DNA of 64,000 nucleotides from Helicostylum pulchrum (GCA_025677825.1 JAIXMO010000048.1:62001-126000), one strand, 5' to 3'. Shown: positions 32,372-45,173, counted from the first letter of the stretch. The notes: generated by a model not told the origin, from the letters alone. Made by a program: numbers and translations.

Positions 32372-35329
32372 TTATACAGGGTAATGGATACCATTGCTTT
32401 TGGTATGTATAAATAAAATTTTACTCTGTACATCCAAAGGACTACCGGACCAAACTACGAACTCTTCCTTTTCGTTTGTAATTGCTTCATTGATATTACT
32501 TTCTACTCTTAGACCAAAAATTTCTTGTAAGTTGGAAGTGACAAATCTAATTGCATCGAATTCACTGATTTCCATTTCCTTTGAAGGGGAAGTAGCTGCG
32601 AACCAAACGGAATCCCAAGCCAAGTTACGAGCTAATCCATCATCAAATACGGCGATACCAACCTTGACACCATGATAGTTTAAGACGTGTGCAGATGTAC
32701 CGTTGGTAAGAGGTGCACCAGTCAAACAGTGAATAGAATCAAAATCGGATGGTGTACATAATCCAGGTTGTAGAATAACAGCAATCTTTTCTTTTGCTAA
32801 TTGAGCAGCTAATAAATGAGCTTCAACTCCTCCCATAATAGCCAAACGAGCATGAGGAATTAAATTCTTCTTTAAGTGAATCAAAGTAGCTATCTCATCC
32901 TTGTTATTAACGGAGATAATAATAGGGATTTCTCCTCGAGCTCCTTGACCGTATCGATTATCAGATTTCAAATTCTCGGTAAAGATTTGACGAAGAAAAG
33001 AAATTTGTGAAGAGATGGTGGGGAATTGACTGGATTTGACATTACTGCCGATTTGGAAATGAAGTGCAGCTGAAGATGAAATCAATGCACCTTCTTGAAG
33101 GATAGATTCAGCACCGGTCTTAAAGGCTGTACTGACACCGACAACAACGTTTCGAGACATGGGTGCACTAATGGCGGTTAAAATACCGCCCTTATATGCT
33201 TCTTCTAATTTTCTGCCACCGAATTTTAATCCGTCTACAGCAGAGACAATAGATTTAGGATCGTGAGATGTAGAAGCTGCAACGGTGCCATCACTAGTTG
33301 TCTTTTCTGATGGGATTTCAACAAGACCTAATTGAGATCCAACAGCTACGAGACCAGGAATAACAAAACCACCTTGAAGATCAAATTCAGGTACAGCGTT
33401 TTGAATAGAAGCAATTGAAGCTCCACAGTCAGGAGCAGAACAAACAATAGCGCCATCTTCTACAACAACCTGAATAGGACCTTGTGTAGGCTTTTCGCCC
33501 AGGAAAGAGTAACCGGCATTTTTTAAGATAAAGCTCTTTGCACCTTCAAGTTTTTTAGGAACCTCCTTGATAGCAGCGACATTATTAACTCGCTTCTTCT
33601 TTTCAGCGACAGGTTCAATGATGGTTTCGTCGAATAATGGTACGCCATCAATAAAGACTTGTATAGGAGTTGCACCAAGCTCAAGAGGTTCACGGTCCCA
33701 AATAACAAGATCGGCATCATATCCAACGCGAAGAGAACCAACACGGTGACCTAACCCGATAGCATTGGCTGGAGTGGAAGTAACGGTCTTGAAGGCTTCT
33801 TGAGCTGGTAAACCGTAGTGTGTAGATTTAGCTGCTTCAAATATCAAGTGTTGTGAGTTCAAAACGGGATGATCACTCTTTAAGGCCACTGGGATACCGG
33901 CGTCAAATAAAATTTTGGGAGCTTCAGGGATAGCTTGGAAAGCTTCCTTTTTATATCCCCAATGATCTGCAAAAGTAGCAACAGTAATGTTGTTTGGAGC
34001 ACGGCGCAATATTTCAGGAACACGGTAAGCGTCAAGTGCATGATGAAATGCTGAAATGGTAAAGTTGAATTCTAAAGAATGACGTACCATGGCTTCAATA
34101 TCGTGGGTTTCGTAACAGTGGATATTGAGTAATACTTCTCCACGTAATAAGGAAACGAGGGATTCTAAACTTAAATCTTGTGGGAACGCAGTTTCGAAGC
34201 GACCGTCTGTATGCTGAGCAGCTTGGCACCAATCTTCTTGCTCTTGCTTTAATGCTTGTGCTCTAGATAACTCGGCACGTAAAAGGTATGCTTCACCTAA
34301 ACGAGTAGAAGGCATTTGTCCTCTGTTACCATAAACGCGCTACATAGTTTTTTTATAAAAGGATCAACTTTTTTGTTCGTTTGTGTAACATAAACCCCGC
34401 TTTTACCTTTGGATTTTCACCACAAGCCATTTTCATCCATCTCCATTTTGTTTCTTCATCTTTGATATGAGCTTGTACAAGCATATCTTCATTACTCAAC
34501 GTATCTACAGGCCTTAACTTAAAAGGGTATGCTTCACCTCCCATAATGTTACCGGATCCAGGGAGTACCAAAACGGTTGTAACACCTCCTGACGCAACAA
34601 TACGAATGGCTTTATCGGATGGATTGAATGCATCGATTGTACGAACAAAAGGAGTTAGAGGTTGAGTCATTTCATTCGTATCGTCCGTTGCATCAAATTC
34701 AGGCCAAGAAGAAACGCCCATGTGACTTTTTTTTAAAAAATAAATAAATAAACGTTTCATGTACAATAGTATATGTTTTACCTGTGCATATCAACAAGAC
34801 CAGGACCAACAACATGCCCAGCAGCATCAATTACCTTTACGGATTTATTTTTCAATTGAATATCTTTAGAAATTTTATTGATGATACCATTTTCGATATA
34901 GATATCAGTGTTATCTAAAATTTCTCCTTGTCCATCCCAAACAATGGCGTTTTTAATCAAGATGGGAGCTTGGTTTGGTTCAGCTCTGGGATTGGCGCGA
35001 TTTTTATTTGGCAAGTTCTTTTGTCTGGGTCTATCCTGGATGGCGTTACATTTGGCTCTGCCTTGTTCCATCGTGTATCCGGATACACCTGGTTTTAAGG
35101 TAGCAGGATATTGATCATTAGGAAATAAAGGAGCGTCGGGTATCAAGGTATAAATGACCAATATAAATAAAATAAATATAATAAAGGCGATCATCAAGAT
35201 ATGATAAAGGTGACGACGAGTAAATAATTCTGCACGTTTAGCAAGTGTAAGCTCTTTAATGATTATTGGATCATGTTGAGATGATCCTTCACCATTATCT
35301 GGAATTGAAGAGTATCCTTTCCCAGACAT
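32372..35329 (-). CDS. Membrane-anchored amidohydrolase with two tandem lobes
   Basis: Metal-dependent amidohydrolase family protein of 944 residues in three exons (34782-35329, 34407-34725, 32372-34339). A single transmembrane helix (HILMIAFIIFILFILVIYTL, about 43-62) makes it a type II protein with the enzyme part outside or in the lumen. The first lobe has the HxH metal site in VDMHSHMGV, which the splice between exons 1 and 2 reconstitutes, then IHCYETHD, SAFHHALDAY and the catalytic-type Asp in LKSDHPV. The second lobe repeats the family pattern (GFVIPGLVAVGSQLGLVEIP) but lacks the HxH pair. Fungal proteins of this size and layout are often annotated as carbohydrate esterase family 9 or imidazolonepropionase-like; the true substrate is unknown. 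Its start lies beside a 2-kb desert. Confidence 0.85.
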
Positions 35330-37423
35330 TATTTTTTTTTAAAGAAAAAAGAGAGAAAAAGAAATATGTGAAAAGAGGAGAAAGACGATTTTTTTTTATG
35401 TGTCTGATGATAACTATACTTTTCTTGTGTTACAAATAATATCCTAATTAAGAGTTTTTTACCTTGTTCAAGCGTCTCCTATCTCTCGGTCAAAAAAAGT
35501 GACATCCAAAGTCACAATGGTGTGAGAAGGAGCTTCTTCAACCTTTTTATTTTGTATGTGAGAAACTTTGATAGATTTTTACGTGAGAATATGTATCGTA
35601 GAGAGAATGGGTATGCTAATTTTCATTACATAAATAGCCCAAATACAACTAATTACGTAGCTACTTCTCTAGGTATATTGTAATTCCCTATTATACTTTT
35701 TTTTTTTTTCTTAATCTTTAGAGTTCCCGAGACGACGGGGTCTTGCTGCGAAATTACAAATTAAATCTCTTTTATGCGCGATACTCTTCTATGGTTATAC
35801 GAGAAGGTAATTAGTGTACTACTTTCGGACACGACTTACTAAATAATATTATTTTAACATAAATAACTTTAAAGGAAAAATATATGGGTAAAAACATTTT
35901 GAAGGGTCTAAACTAAACTTGGTTTTTTTTTATGCTTCAGTATTTCAACTCTCAATTCGCCAGTTCGATCGGGATCGAAAATGTATTTGTAGTTCTTATA
36001 TTGATAAGACAAATTATTTTATCAGATTACATGCTTGTTTTTTTTTACAGTCTTCAAATATCTTTTAACAGAATATCAGTAACATTTTTGAAGATGCTCC
36101 AGGAAGAGTTAATTTTTGTATCTGTAGGTATACGGTAAGAAAAAACCATGACTTTCATTAACTAATAGGTTTTATGGTGAGAAAAAACAGTATCTTCCCG
36201 TGATTAATTATTCTTTGAGAACTTAAGCTGGATTGAGAGGTGAATTATGGACAGCAAAAGACGCAAACGCCATCAACCACAGTTCTTAATATTTTGGCTA
36301 CTGTTGATGTTCGAGTCGAACCCGACATGCTATCAATTCCACTGCTCTAATATGATTAACTAATACAAAAATATCCTGTTTAGTAATTTATCTAGTTCAT
36401 TTAATACAGCAGCTGTATTCTTCCATACAATATCTTTGAAATCAATATCTTTGAACGCATATACGCCACCATACTATAGGAAACATACTAAACAGAAGAA
36501 TAACAAATGAAGGAGAAAGGATATAAATATAAGCTCCTTTCCAAAGATGTACATATATTTAGTTTGAGATACTTACTTATATTTTATACGAATTTATTGT
36601 TTAAAAAGAGAGATTGATCCAATTGTGATAAGGGCTTATTTAGTCGTCATGATATGTTGCACTTTGTTTTATGTATACGCTCGTATTACATTTTTATTAA
36701 AACATCTGTACTTATGCAGAAAGTTGACTAATTGAAAATGGAAATATAATAAGATTTATTAGTAACTGTTTAAGTAAATGGTATTTCTTTTTTCTTTTTG
36801 TGGATTTCATGCAGTAATACGGTAAACTCGTACAGCAGATAGGATATAAACAGCATCCGTACATAAACAAGTTATTTATTTCAAATTCAGGAGATTTGCT
36901 TTAAAAAAAAGAGAACTCATACTGTCAATTATTTACTCCTATTTTAACCTGTGTAAATAGTAGCTTTTTGTCAATTGAATTAATTACTCCTATATATTTC
37001 TTGTTATTACGTTTATCTTACTAAAGCTCAATTGACAGTATTATAAATATGAAAGAAAACCCGAAATTAGAAGGTGTAAATGTATCAATATACATAAAGC
37101 AGGTATATAAACTGCATATAAAAGAACCCTTTTTATGTATAAAATGATACATGACTCCTTTTATAAAAATATTTTGAAAATCATTTTTTGTTTCTGTGAA
37201 AAAAAATACTAAATCAAAAAAAAAAGTAGGGTGTATTCCTGGAAGTTCTTTTTATGTTTCGGTCTTGTCATAAATGATGCAATATCACGCTTATTATCCA
37301 GTAAAAAATATACAAATTGGCTCATAGTTAGGTTGGAGATGTACCCCCGCGTTGTCATATTTTTTTATATAAAAAAGGGAAAAATTATAAATAATAATCA
37401 CTTACAACAACAAAAAAACTTTA
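35330..37423. other. Gene-poor region with a relic coding stretch
   Basis: About 2.1 kb of AT-rich DNA. A minus-strand coding relic lies at about 36298-36480. A TATA-like TATATAAAA sequence at about 37365 lies roughly 60 bp upstream of the small secreted protein gene. Confidence 0.5.
36298..36480 (-). pseudogene. Decayed coding stretch, unknown family
   Basis: The minus strand reads GGVYAFKDIDFKDIVWKN, TAAVLNELDKLLNR and, after a frame change, VNHIRAVELIACRVRLEHQQ before a stop. These are clearly amino-acid-like stretches without a start and with a broken frame. The family is not recognised. Confidence 0.35.
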
Positions 37424-37663
37424 ATGAAAACATTCACTTCACTTGTATTATCTGCCGCATTCTTTATTTTTTCGGTTTACTCTGAAGATATAGCTAAAGA
37501 TACCGAAGAATTAAATAAGGAAACACCTCAAGGTTGTAAAGAATGCCTTGCTACTAAAAACAAATGTATAGCGTGTCATTTTAACAAGACAAAAGCAAGA
37601 CAGAACCTTTCCAAACCGTGTAGACCTTTTAGTGGATACTCTAATTTAACATCACTTCTTTAA
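37424..37663 (+). CDS. Small secreted cysteine-rich protein
   Basis: A single-exon gene of 79 residues. The N-terminus MKTFTSLVLSAAFFIFSVYS is a textbook signal peptide with a likely cleavage before EDIAKD. The mature part is about 58 residues with five cysteines (GCKEC, KCIAC, KPC) and many lysines, then a short hydrophobic end (NLTSLL). One NKT and one NLS and NLT triplet could carry N-glycans. A TATA-like box lies about 60 bp upstream. Size, signal and Cys density fit the loose class of secreted effector-like or antimicrobial-like peptides, but there is no match I can name, and the odd Cys number leaves one unpaired. The gene ends 110 bp from the convergent eIF3b gene. I infer secretion and nothing more. 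Confidence 0.7.
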   Translation: MKTFTSLVLSAAFFIFSVYSEDIAKDTEELNKETPQGCKECLATKNKCIACHFNKTKARQNLSKPCRPFSGYSNLTSLL

Positions 37664-37773
37664 AAACGTAATTAAAATAAAAGACATTTGCTATTTTTAC
37701 ATACACATATATAAGTTTTTATTATTAATATTAAAAAGTGTATACGTACAAAAAAAAACAAAAATTATAATAA

Positions 37774-40136
37774 TTAATCAATGATTTCTTCATTCTCTTC
37801 AATGACTTCTTCAACCCATTCTTCGACAGCCTCAGATTTACCATCATCGGTAGCTTGGAGTTCCTTACCCAAGGCCTTACGGTCTTCTTGAAGCTTACGT
37901 TCAGTAGCCTTTCTCCAACCATACCATTCTTCAACAGCCTTTCTACGTTCAGCGTGAAGTTTAGCAGCGGAAGCATCACCCATAGCAAGATCATCTTCAT
38001 CGAATTGCTTAGAGTATTGACGAAGGTTCTTCTTGATCTTCTTCTTTTGTTCATCAGACAATAATGATTCAGGGCGAGGACGCCATAACAATTGCTTGAA
38101 GTTTTCAACGTTTTGCTTGAACAAGAGAGTACCCTTGAAATCCCAGATACAGAAACCATGATCGGCAGATTGACGCCACATACTGGAACCAGTAACAACG
38201 TAACGACCAGTAGGATCCCACTCAACATCACTAACACCATAATGATCTTGAGTAGATAAGAGCTGAACAGTAGCTCCAACATCGTTCTTATCCTTCTTAT
38301 CACTGGCAAGAGGCTCAAAGTCAACATCGTAGAATTCAAGATCGAAGACAGTAGATGAACGCAAAGTAGCCAAGACAATGTTGTGACCCTTAGGAGACCA
38401 GAAGAGATAGTTACTAGTCTTCTTTTCAAGAGATTTCATCAACTTGAAACCAGCGTTAGCCTTCTTGGACTTATCGAGGTAGAAGAATTTGACATCGGTC
38501 TTGATAGCACTAGGGGCAACGCCATGAGCAGGAGTAGAACCATAAGCAGGGTCGTTTGTGGTAATAGTTGCGAAACGCTCTCCATAAGGTTCCCAAGCAA
38601 AAGCAAGCATAGGATCCTTTAACTCGATAGTCTCGACAGGAATATTCTTTTGGTTAATACGGAAGATTTCAATATTGGCATAAGTGGACTTCTTGGTCTT
38701 AGTATGACGATCAACCTTAACGGCCAAGAAATGACCTTGGTTTTGCCAGTACAATTTACATTCAGAGACATTGAACAAGTTCTTGGTGGCAACAACTTCC
38801 TTGGAAGGAATGGTCATTAAACTGACACGAGCAGGTTGGTTACCAACTTCGGGAGTCCAGTAAGAAAGGATTTCTTCCTTTTGGAAGGCCTTGGTCTCAG
38901 AAGAATCAATCTTGGCAGGAGACCATTCAAAGTCAACAATACCAGGTGTCTTGATACTCTTCTTACCAACCAAACCCATACCAGGGGCTTCATATACAGA
39001 CAATTGTTGGCCAGGGACGACACGAGCGAAATGCTTTTCGGAAGCGGACCATTTAAAGATGGGCCAGCGAACAGTCTTTTGCTCTTCGCCAACGGGTTGG
39101 ACAACAGGGAATGTACGGAGTAAAGCACCAGTCTTAATATCCCAGACAACAACTTGGTTACCTTCATCGTATTCGCTGAAGGGGTGTCCAGTTTCGGGTA
39201 ATCTAGCTAAACTGATAGGCTCGTTGGACCAGGTAACAAGGTAACGTTCGTTAGGAGAGAAATCAATCAATTTAACACCAGGGTGAACAAAACGAACAAT
39301 CTTGTTCCAAGATGGACCACCCCAAAGGGCAATACCTTGAGTATGGAATGTAGAGAGGTAAGAACCCTTAGGAGACCATTGAACGTAAGTTTCGGTCCAG
39401 TTCTATACATATAAAAAAGTAAATAATCAATTACACACGTCTTTTAAACTCTTTTTTTTTTTTTAAAAAAAAAAAAAAAAACTTACGGTTCTGGAGTAAA
39501 CGTGTTCAGGAGCATCAGTCTTTCTGTTCCAGAAGATGGAAACATCATCACCTCTATACATGACAAATTGATCACGAGCTTGTAAGTCCATCATACCACT
39601 CTTCAAATGTTCCTTGGGAGTGTAAGGTTCAATTGTAGGTTCGACATATTCCTCATTCATATCGCTGTATTTCTCAACATCGGTGAACTTGTTGACAAGC
39701 AAAGTAACAGTCTTGGATAATTTATGTCCATCCAAGTTCTTTACAGCAGCTTGAGCGGATTCAGCTTCTTTGAAATCAATGAAAAGATATCTATAAAAAA
39801 AAAAAAAGCGCGCGATGAATTAATTACTTTTTCGAAAAAAAAAAGGGGTGTCTGTGTATTATTAACTTACCCAGAACTAGTCTTCTTTCCTTCTTCATTA
39901 GGAGTCATTGGCATCCAAATACCGTTTTCTTTAATCTCACCAGCACCTTTAGTGAAAAGTTTAGTCAAGACAGTAATAAGTTTTTCTTGTTTGGCTTCAT
40001 CTACAATGGGTGCACCATCAACAACAACGATGGTATCAAAATCGTTCTCGGTTGAAACTTCATATTTCTCATAGATATCATCAAAATTGATATCTTCCTC
40101 GCATTCAGGAAGGTTCTTGAAATCGAGACTAGACAT
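37774..40136 (-). CDS. PRT1: Eukaryotic translation initiation factor 3 subunit B
   Basis: Scaffold subunit of eIF3, which brings mRNA and initiator tRNA complexes to the 40S subunit. Exons 39871-40136, 39487-39790 and 37774-39402 give 732 residues. The N-terminus has the RRM (FDTIVVVDGAPIVDEAKQEK to YLFIDFKEAESAQAAVKNL), followed by the WD40-like propeller with repeats such as NWTETYVQWSPKGSYLSTF, VDFEWSPAK and VSDVEWDPTGRYVVTGSS. The C-terminal helix (EEWYGWRKATERKLQEDRKA) is the region that contacts eIF3a/g/i in other fungi. The protein ends in an acidic tail. Introns 1 and 2 contain long A or T/A tracts. Identity is certain. Confidence 0.96.
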
Positions 40137-41598
40137 TATATATATATTATTTCTATTAAAGAGTTGATTTTTTTTCAAAAATAAATAAATAATCTTTATA
40201 AAAAAAATAAAAAAAAATAGTGACTACTGCCTTAACAGGATTATGTGGCTTATACCATAGGAACGTACATGTGTAGTGTTTGCTTTGAAAGGGAGTTTGA
40301 CATGTACCAGTGTTAAAGGATTCTAGCAAATAATAGCATAGGTTTATTCTGGTTATCTAGTAGTAAAAGCGTTTATTTTGATAATGGTATTGTTATTTGA
40401 GCGAGGAGAAGAACGAAGGTTTGTGTAATAATAAACGATGATCAAGTTTTAGCAAATAGGTAAGCTGATTTTTTTTTTTCATTTTTATTACAACTTTTTT
40501 AATATGCAACCTTATAATAACATTATTATAGTATGTATTAGTTAGCCTTTTTTTTTTAGCTAATGTGTTACTTGTGCTTCCTTTTTGGTTAGTTACCCGT
40601 TATGAATTTATGGTGTTGCTTTTTTTGGAATGGATGAAATGCATTTTTATGGGGGCTAAATATTCCGAGAAAAAGCTATAGAAAAGACATCAGCGACCAG
40701 TTTTTTTTTAAAAAAAAATAGTAATATCTCAAAGCGCTATCGACGGGGAATTCATTGGTACGCATTTTTATTATTATTACTTTCATTTTTAGACTTGACT
40801 GTTGACTAAATTATATTATAAAAACAAGATTTAACCAGCAAGCCCGAAAGAGCTGTAGACTATATAGATTCTATGATGTACATCGTACGTAGTCTTTATA
40901 TAAAATCACTCAAAAGACAAGCAAGTGATTATAAATTGAAAACCCAATAGCGAACAAAAGGATTAAGAAGATATTACCGAAGCAAACTTGGCCGAAGACA
41001 CATGTATTGCGGTTGCACATCTGTCACGAGCTGTCCATACTTGAAGAATTGTACCCGAACGCTGGAATCCCAAGAATGGTGGGAAATAAACAAATCCAGA
41101 CAAGCCAGAATTAGATGAAAATGAAAAAGCGTTTACAAACGTGTATATCACCCTACAAAAACGGCCAATCATTAAAAGCGCAAAGAAAATTAGCAATGAC
41201 AGTAGTAGTAGAAGAATAGATGGACTTATTCCAGATACATAATATCAAAAATATTTTCGCTTTCTCTGGCAAAGATAGGGGGATCGCGATTCGTCAATTT
41301 CAAACAACCTACGACGAAAAATCAAAAGTATATTTACCACTACAACAAAACCGATGAAATGAAAATTATAGACATGGAATACGTAATAGGCAATGTCATT
41401 GTTATTCCTTCTATATGGAAAACGAAGAAAAAGTATTTGTTTTGTGGAAAGATTTTTAAACATTTCTTACATATAAAATTCTCTTCAATTGAATGTTAGA
41501 AAATGGCAATTTAGAGCCAACATAGTTTTTTAATATTTAAACCTGGTGGCACGTTAGTGTATAATATAAAAAAGAAAATAGTAAAAGACAATACATAT
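40137..41598. other. Intergenic region with a broken membrane-protein ORF
   Basis: The eIF3b promoter half (40137-40900) is AT-rich without a visible gene. The part at 40963-41463 holds a minus-strand frame interrupted by a single stop, described separately. Confidence 0.5.
40963..41463 (-). pseudogene. Membrane-protein ORF split by an in-frame TGA
   Basis: Starting at 41463 the frame reads 72 codons with one hydrophobic segment (YNFHFIGFVVVVNILLIF), stops at TGA (41245-41247), and continues in the same frame for 94 codons with a second strong membrane segment (SPSILLLLLSLLIFFALLMI) and then a polar region (FSSNSGLSGFVYFPPFLGFQ). Continuity of frame across one stop suggests a recent nonsense mutation, or an intron I cannot place: removal of GTAAAT...AATAAG does not restore the frame. 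Family not recognised. Confidence 0.4.
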
Positions 41599-42137
41599 TT
41601 ATTTAAAAAATAATCTTAATCCATTGCAAAGTAAATTGACTGCAGGGATAGCTAAGATCCCAAGGACCAGATTACCTACAAGCCGCAAATAGTTGTGGAA
41701 CTCTTCTTGCGGCTCCTCAGGCAAAACTTTCGGTGTTGGAGCGATATAATGAAAATTTTTGGTCTCTTCACAATTTTGGTCGTAAAAGTACCTACACCCA
41801 AAAAATAAACCGATTATAAGAGCAAATTGGATGATTTGAACTGCTTTCATGAAATATCTTCGACGACGGCTAATGTTTGTTCGATTAACTTCTTGCTGAA
41901 AAAACCCGCTCCTGTTTAACTCGTTGATTAAAAGAGGCGCTCTAGCATCGCGGGCAACCCATCTGGGAGGATTTCGTAAGCGAAGGACAAGGTTCAGGGT
42001 ATGTAGATTCATACCTGCATTAACTATATTGATAGCATAACAAAGGTATTAGTTTATGTGTCTATTTTTTTTTAAAAAAAAAGTATTAACGTTGCTGGAT
42101 TTTTTTTACATTGTCTAATGAAATTGAGAATATCCAT
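41599..42137 (-). CDS. Small two-helix membrane protein, unknown
   Basis: Exons 42110-42137 (28 nt) and 41599-42014 give 147 residues starting MDILNFIRQCMNLHTLNL. The short first exon is inferred from a GTAAAA donor, an ATGCAG acceptor and the frame, which then continues the amphipathic helix; the fallback start is the ATG at 42012. A basic stretch (NISRRRRYFMK) precedes the first membrane segment (AVQIIQFALIIGLFFGCRYF), followed by a loop rich in Pro and Glu (APTPKVLPEEPQEEFH) and a second hydrophobic segment (GNLVLGILAIPAVNLLCNGL). The arrangement with two helices and a basic flank resembles small ER or mitochondrial membrane proteins. No known family recognised. Confidence 0.65.
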
Positions 42138-43147
42138 AATTAAGTATAATGAGTTTTTGTTTAAATGTAATAGAAAGTAGGTTTTATCTGGGGGCGTTTA
42201 TATATAAAACACTGGAACAAACAAATTGCAAAGTCAATGAAACAATTCTATTTTTAATAGCTTTTTATTATATATCATGTTTACAATTTTATCTTAATGT
42301 AGAATATATGACGAAAATTAAAAACATCTTACTGTTACTTTTATAATTAACAATGGTGGTGGTGGTGATACCTTTTTTTTAAAAAAATTTACCTTCAAAA
42401 GGCGATATATTTTCAGCTAACTACAATACAACTGACATCGCAGTAAGGAAATGTTTTTACAAAGTACTTATTATAATCAGACCGTTTAATTATAATGAAC
42501 GCTATTGGTCTCTTTCATACAATATAAAATGTCACGTCTACCAGGATCGACTAAAACACAGTTTCCAGTTGTTTCTTTCAACTCTGCCTTTGAAAATATA
42601 CGTCAAAGATACTACAGGTTCATATGAAAGTATGTAACTTGTATAAGAATGTATAAATTAGTAATTTCTGAAATATTTAATACGTAGTGGATACATCAGT
42701 AACAAGAAATTATCAGACTTAAAAAAAGGTTTTAAGAGAATTAAAGCCTTCACTCGGTAACGCCAATTTGGCCTAGCGCAAACAGACAAACTAAAGTTTT
42801 GGACAAACCGCAAATCATTTTAATATTTACCAGCTGCACTACCCATGAAACAGAGAATTGTTTAACCTTTATTGTTTTTCATAAATACTACATTCAAAAC
42901 CCACTTTTTTTTGTTTGTTAAAAAAAGTGTACACATATGCAAAGGGAGAGGGGGAAAGTTTTTTTTTTCTGCTTGTAAAAAAAAAATCATATAAAATGGT
43001 ATCGTTTGTACAATCATCACTGACAGATTTTTTTTTTTTTTTCATAAAAAACTTGTCCTTCATAAAAAAAAAAACTAGAACTGCTATAAAAAAATTTTTT
43101 ACCACCCAGAGAAGAAAAAGAAAACTATACAACAATCGATAGGCCCT
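42138..43147. other. Intergenic region with a start-less coding frame
   Basis: Holds an open frame without an ATG at 42383-42637 and T/A tracts to 43147. No complete gene seen. Confidence 0.5.
42383..42637 (+). pseudogene. Open coding-like frame lacking a start codon
   Basis: An 84-codon open frame ending TAA reads NLPSKGDIFSANYNTTDIAV, VLIIIRPFNYNERYWSLSY, KCHVYQDRLKHSFQLFLSTL, KIYVKDTTGSYESM. Composition is that of a real globular protein, but the only ATG is the last sense codon and an in-frame stop precedes it. It could be an internal exon of a truncated gene or a relic. Family not recognised. Confidence 0.4.
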
Positions 43148-45138
43148 TTAAAACTGTGTGTACGATTGACTAGCTTGACTTCTAATATCAAAATCTTGAC
43201 TCATCAACGCGGAGACATCTTGAGACTTGTAATCATCATAGGGGTACTGACTATCTTGGCTCATGGTATTTTGGCTTGCCATTTCACTCATCATACGTAA
43301 CCTATCACTTTGAGAAAGAGCTAACCCAATTGATGTTTGACTGCTGTACAAGTTTTGTGAGTTACCAGCAACACTACTGCCATCCATACTTTGCCATCCC
43401 ATAGCATGGTTAGCAAATGTAGAAGAGCCAGGTACATATCGACTTGTATCATTTTCCGAGTTCATGTTCTTTCTTTGGAACACACTGGATTGAGATAGAT
43501 CCTGAGTGAATGGACCACTAGCCGAAGGAATAAACGGAATACTAAATTGGGAATTTGGTAAGGACCCAACTTCAGATGGAATATATCCAATAGGATCATG
43601 GGTCTGCATAAACTCTTGTCCATAAGCGTTTTTACTGCCTGATTTACGTGTATCGTTAGGTAAGGGAGCCTTTGCAAATGCTTCACGAGCATCTACCTGA
43701 TGCGCTAAACCTTGTCTAAACTTATCATCCTTTCGGTAACTCTTTCTTGGTCTGTTGAATTGGATCATTGATACTCTCAAGTTATTTAAAGCGCCATCTA
43801 CTAAACAACCCTTTTCCTTGTAATGCACTAATAAATGATGCCATAATGGATGCCTGCTCAAGATCTTGGGGTTACCCAAGATGACCACACCGTACTTGGC
43901 ACGCGTCAAAGCAACATTTAAACGTCTAGGATCACTCAAGAAACCAATACCTTGATGTTCATTGGATCGAACACAACTTAAAATAATATAATCCTTTTCA
44001 CGGCCTTGGAAGGCATCGACACTGGCGACTTCAATTTCCTTGTAAAGATCTTTACGTAACGAACCGTTGAATTGCATATACTGGACAATATAAGAACGTT
44101 GACCCTCGTAGGGAGTAACAACACCAATTTGAGATGGCAAAATACCAGATTTCATAAATCTTGTAACGATCTTTTCACAGTTGGAGGCTTCTGTTCTGTT
44201 CAAGTAAGAGGTACCCGAGGTAGAGATTTCTTCGTTACCCAAGTTGACGTAGAACATCATGGGAGTCTCGGGTACAGGCCAAGGGAAATCAACGTTCTTT
44301 CGGATACGTTCTTGGGTAGTAATACCGTTTTGTAAGGTGCCTTCATAAAACATGTTACTAGGGAATTCGGAGAGACAAGGATGCATACGGTACTGAACTT
44401 GTAAACGAATAGGACGAATACCAAGAATGACTAATCTTTCAAATAAAGATTGGCATAAGCCTGCACGGGCAGCTTTTTTGTTCATGATGACAGGGCCCAA
44501 CTGTTGATGATCACCGACCAAGACAGCTTGCTTACATCCAAGCACAAGGGGAATCATACATTCGGGTTCCGAAGCCTGTGTAGCTTCATCAATCAATACA
44601 GTTCTGAATCTTAACTTGGCAACACGAGGATCACCGGCACCGACACTGGTACAACAGATCACATCAGCGTTTTGCAAGATCTCTCTTTCACAGGCTCTCT
44701 TCAAGGACTTGTATTTCTTTTCATCATAGGCACTTAATTCACCTTGATCACGCTTCAAATGAATTAGTTTCTGCAATTCAACGTTGGTGTCATTATTGTG
44801 TACTTGCTCATGCAAAGTCAAGAAAGAAACAGGAGAATCTAATTCTTCACGCGATTTAGCAGTGATACGAACCACCTTTAAACCGGTTTGATGGATCTTT
44901 TCTGCAAGTTGATCAACAGCTACGTTAGAGGGAGCGCAGACAAGAACTTGGCCTGGGTTCATCTTGGCCAGGTGGTAAACGATAGACGCGGATGTCACAG
45001 TCTTACCGGTACCTGGAGGTCCTTGGATTAAACTCAAGGGTTTTTGAAGAACGGCTTTGACTGCGTATACTTGAGAATGATTTAATTCTGGAAGGTTAGG
45101 AGCAGAAAATCTATAAAAAAAAAATACATATTAGTACG

Positions 45139-45173
<35 letters not shown>

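Noticed and set aside
37731..38429. 232-codon minus-strand frame overlapping the end of eIF3b
   Set aside because: A shifted reading of the eIF3b coding region, Leu- and Ser-rich without domain character.
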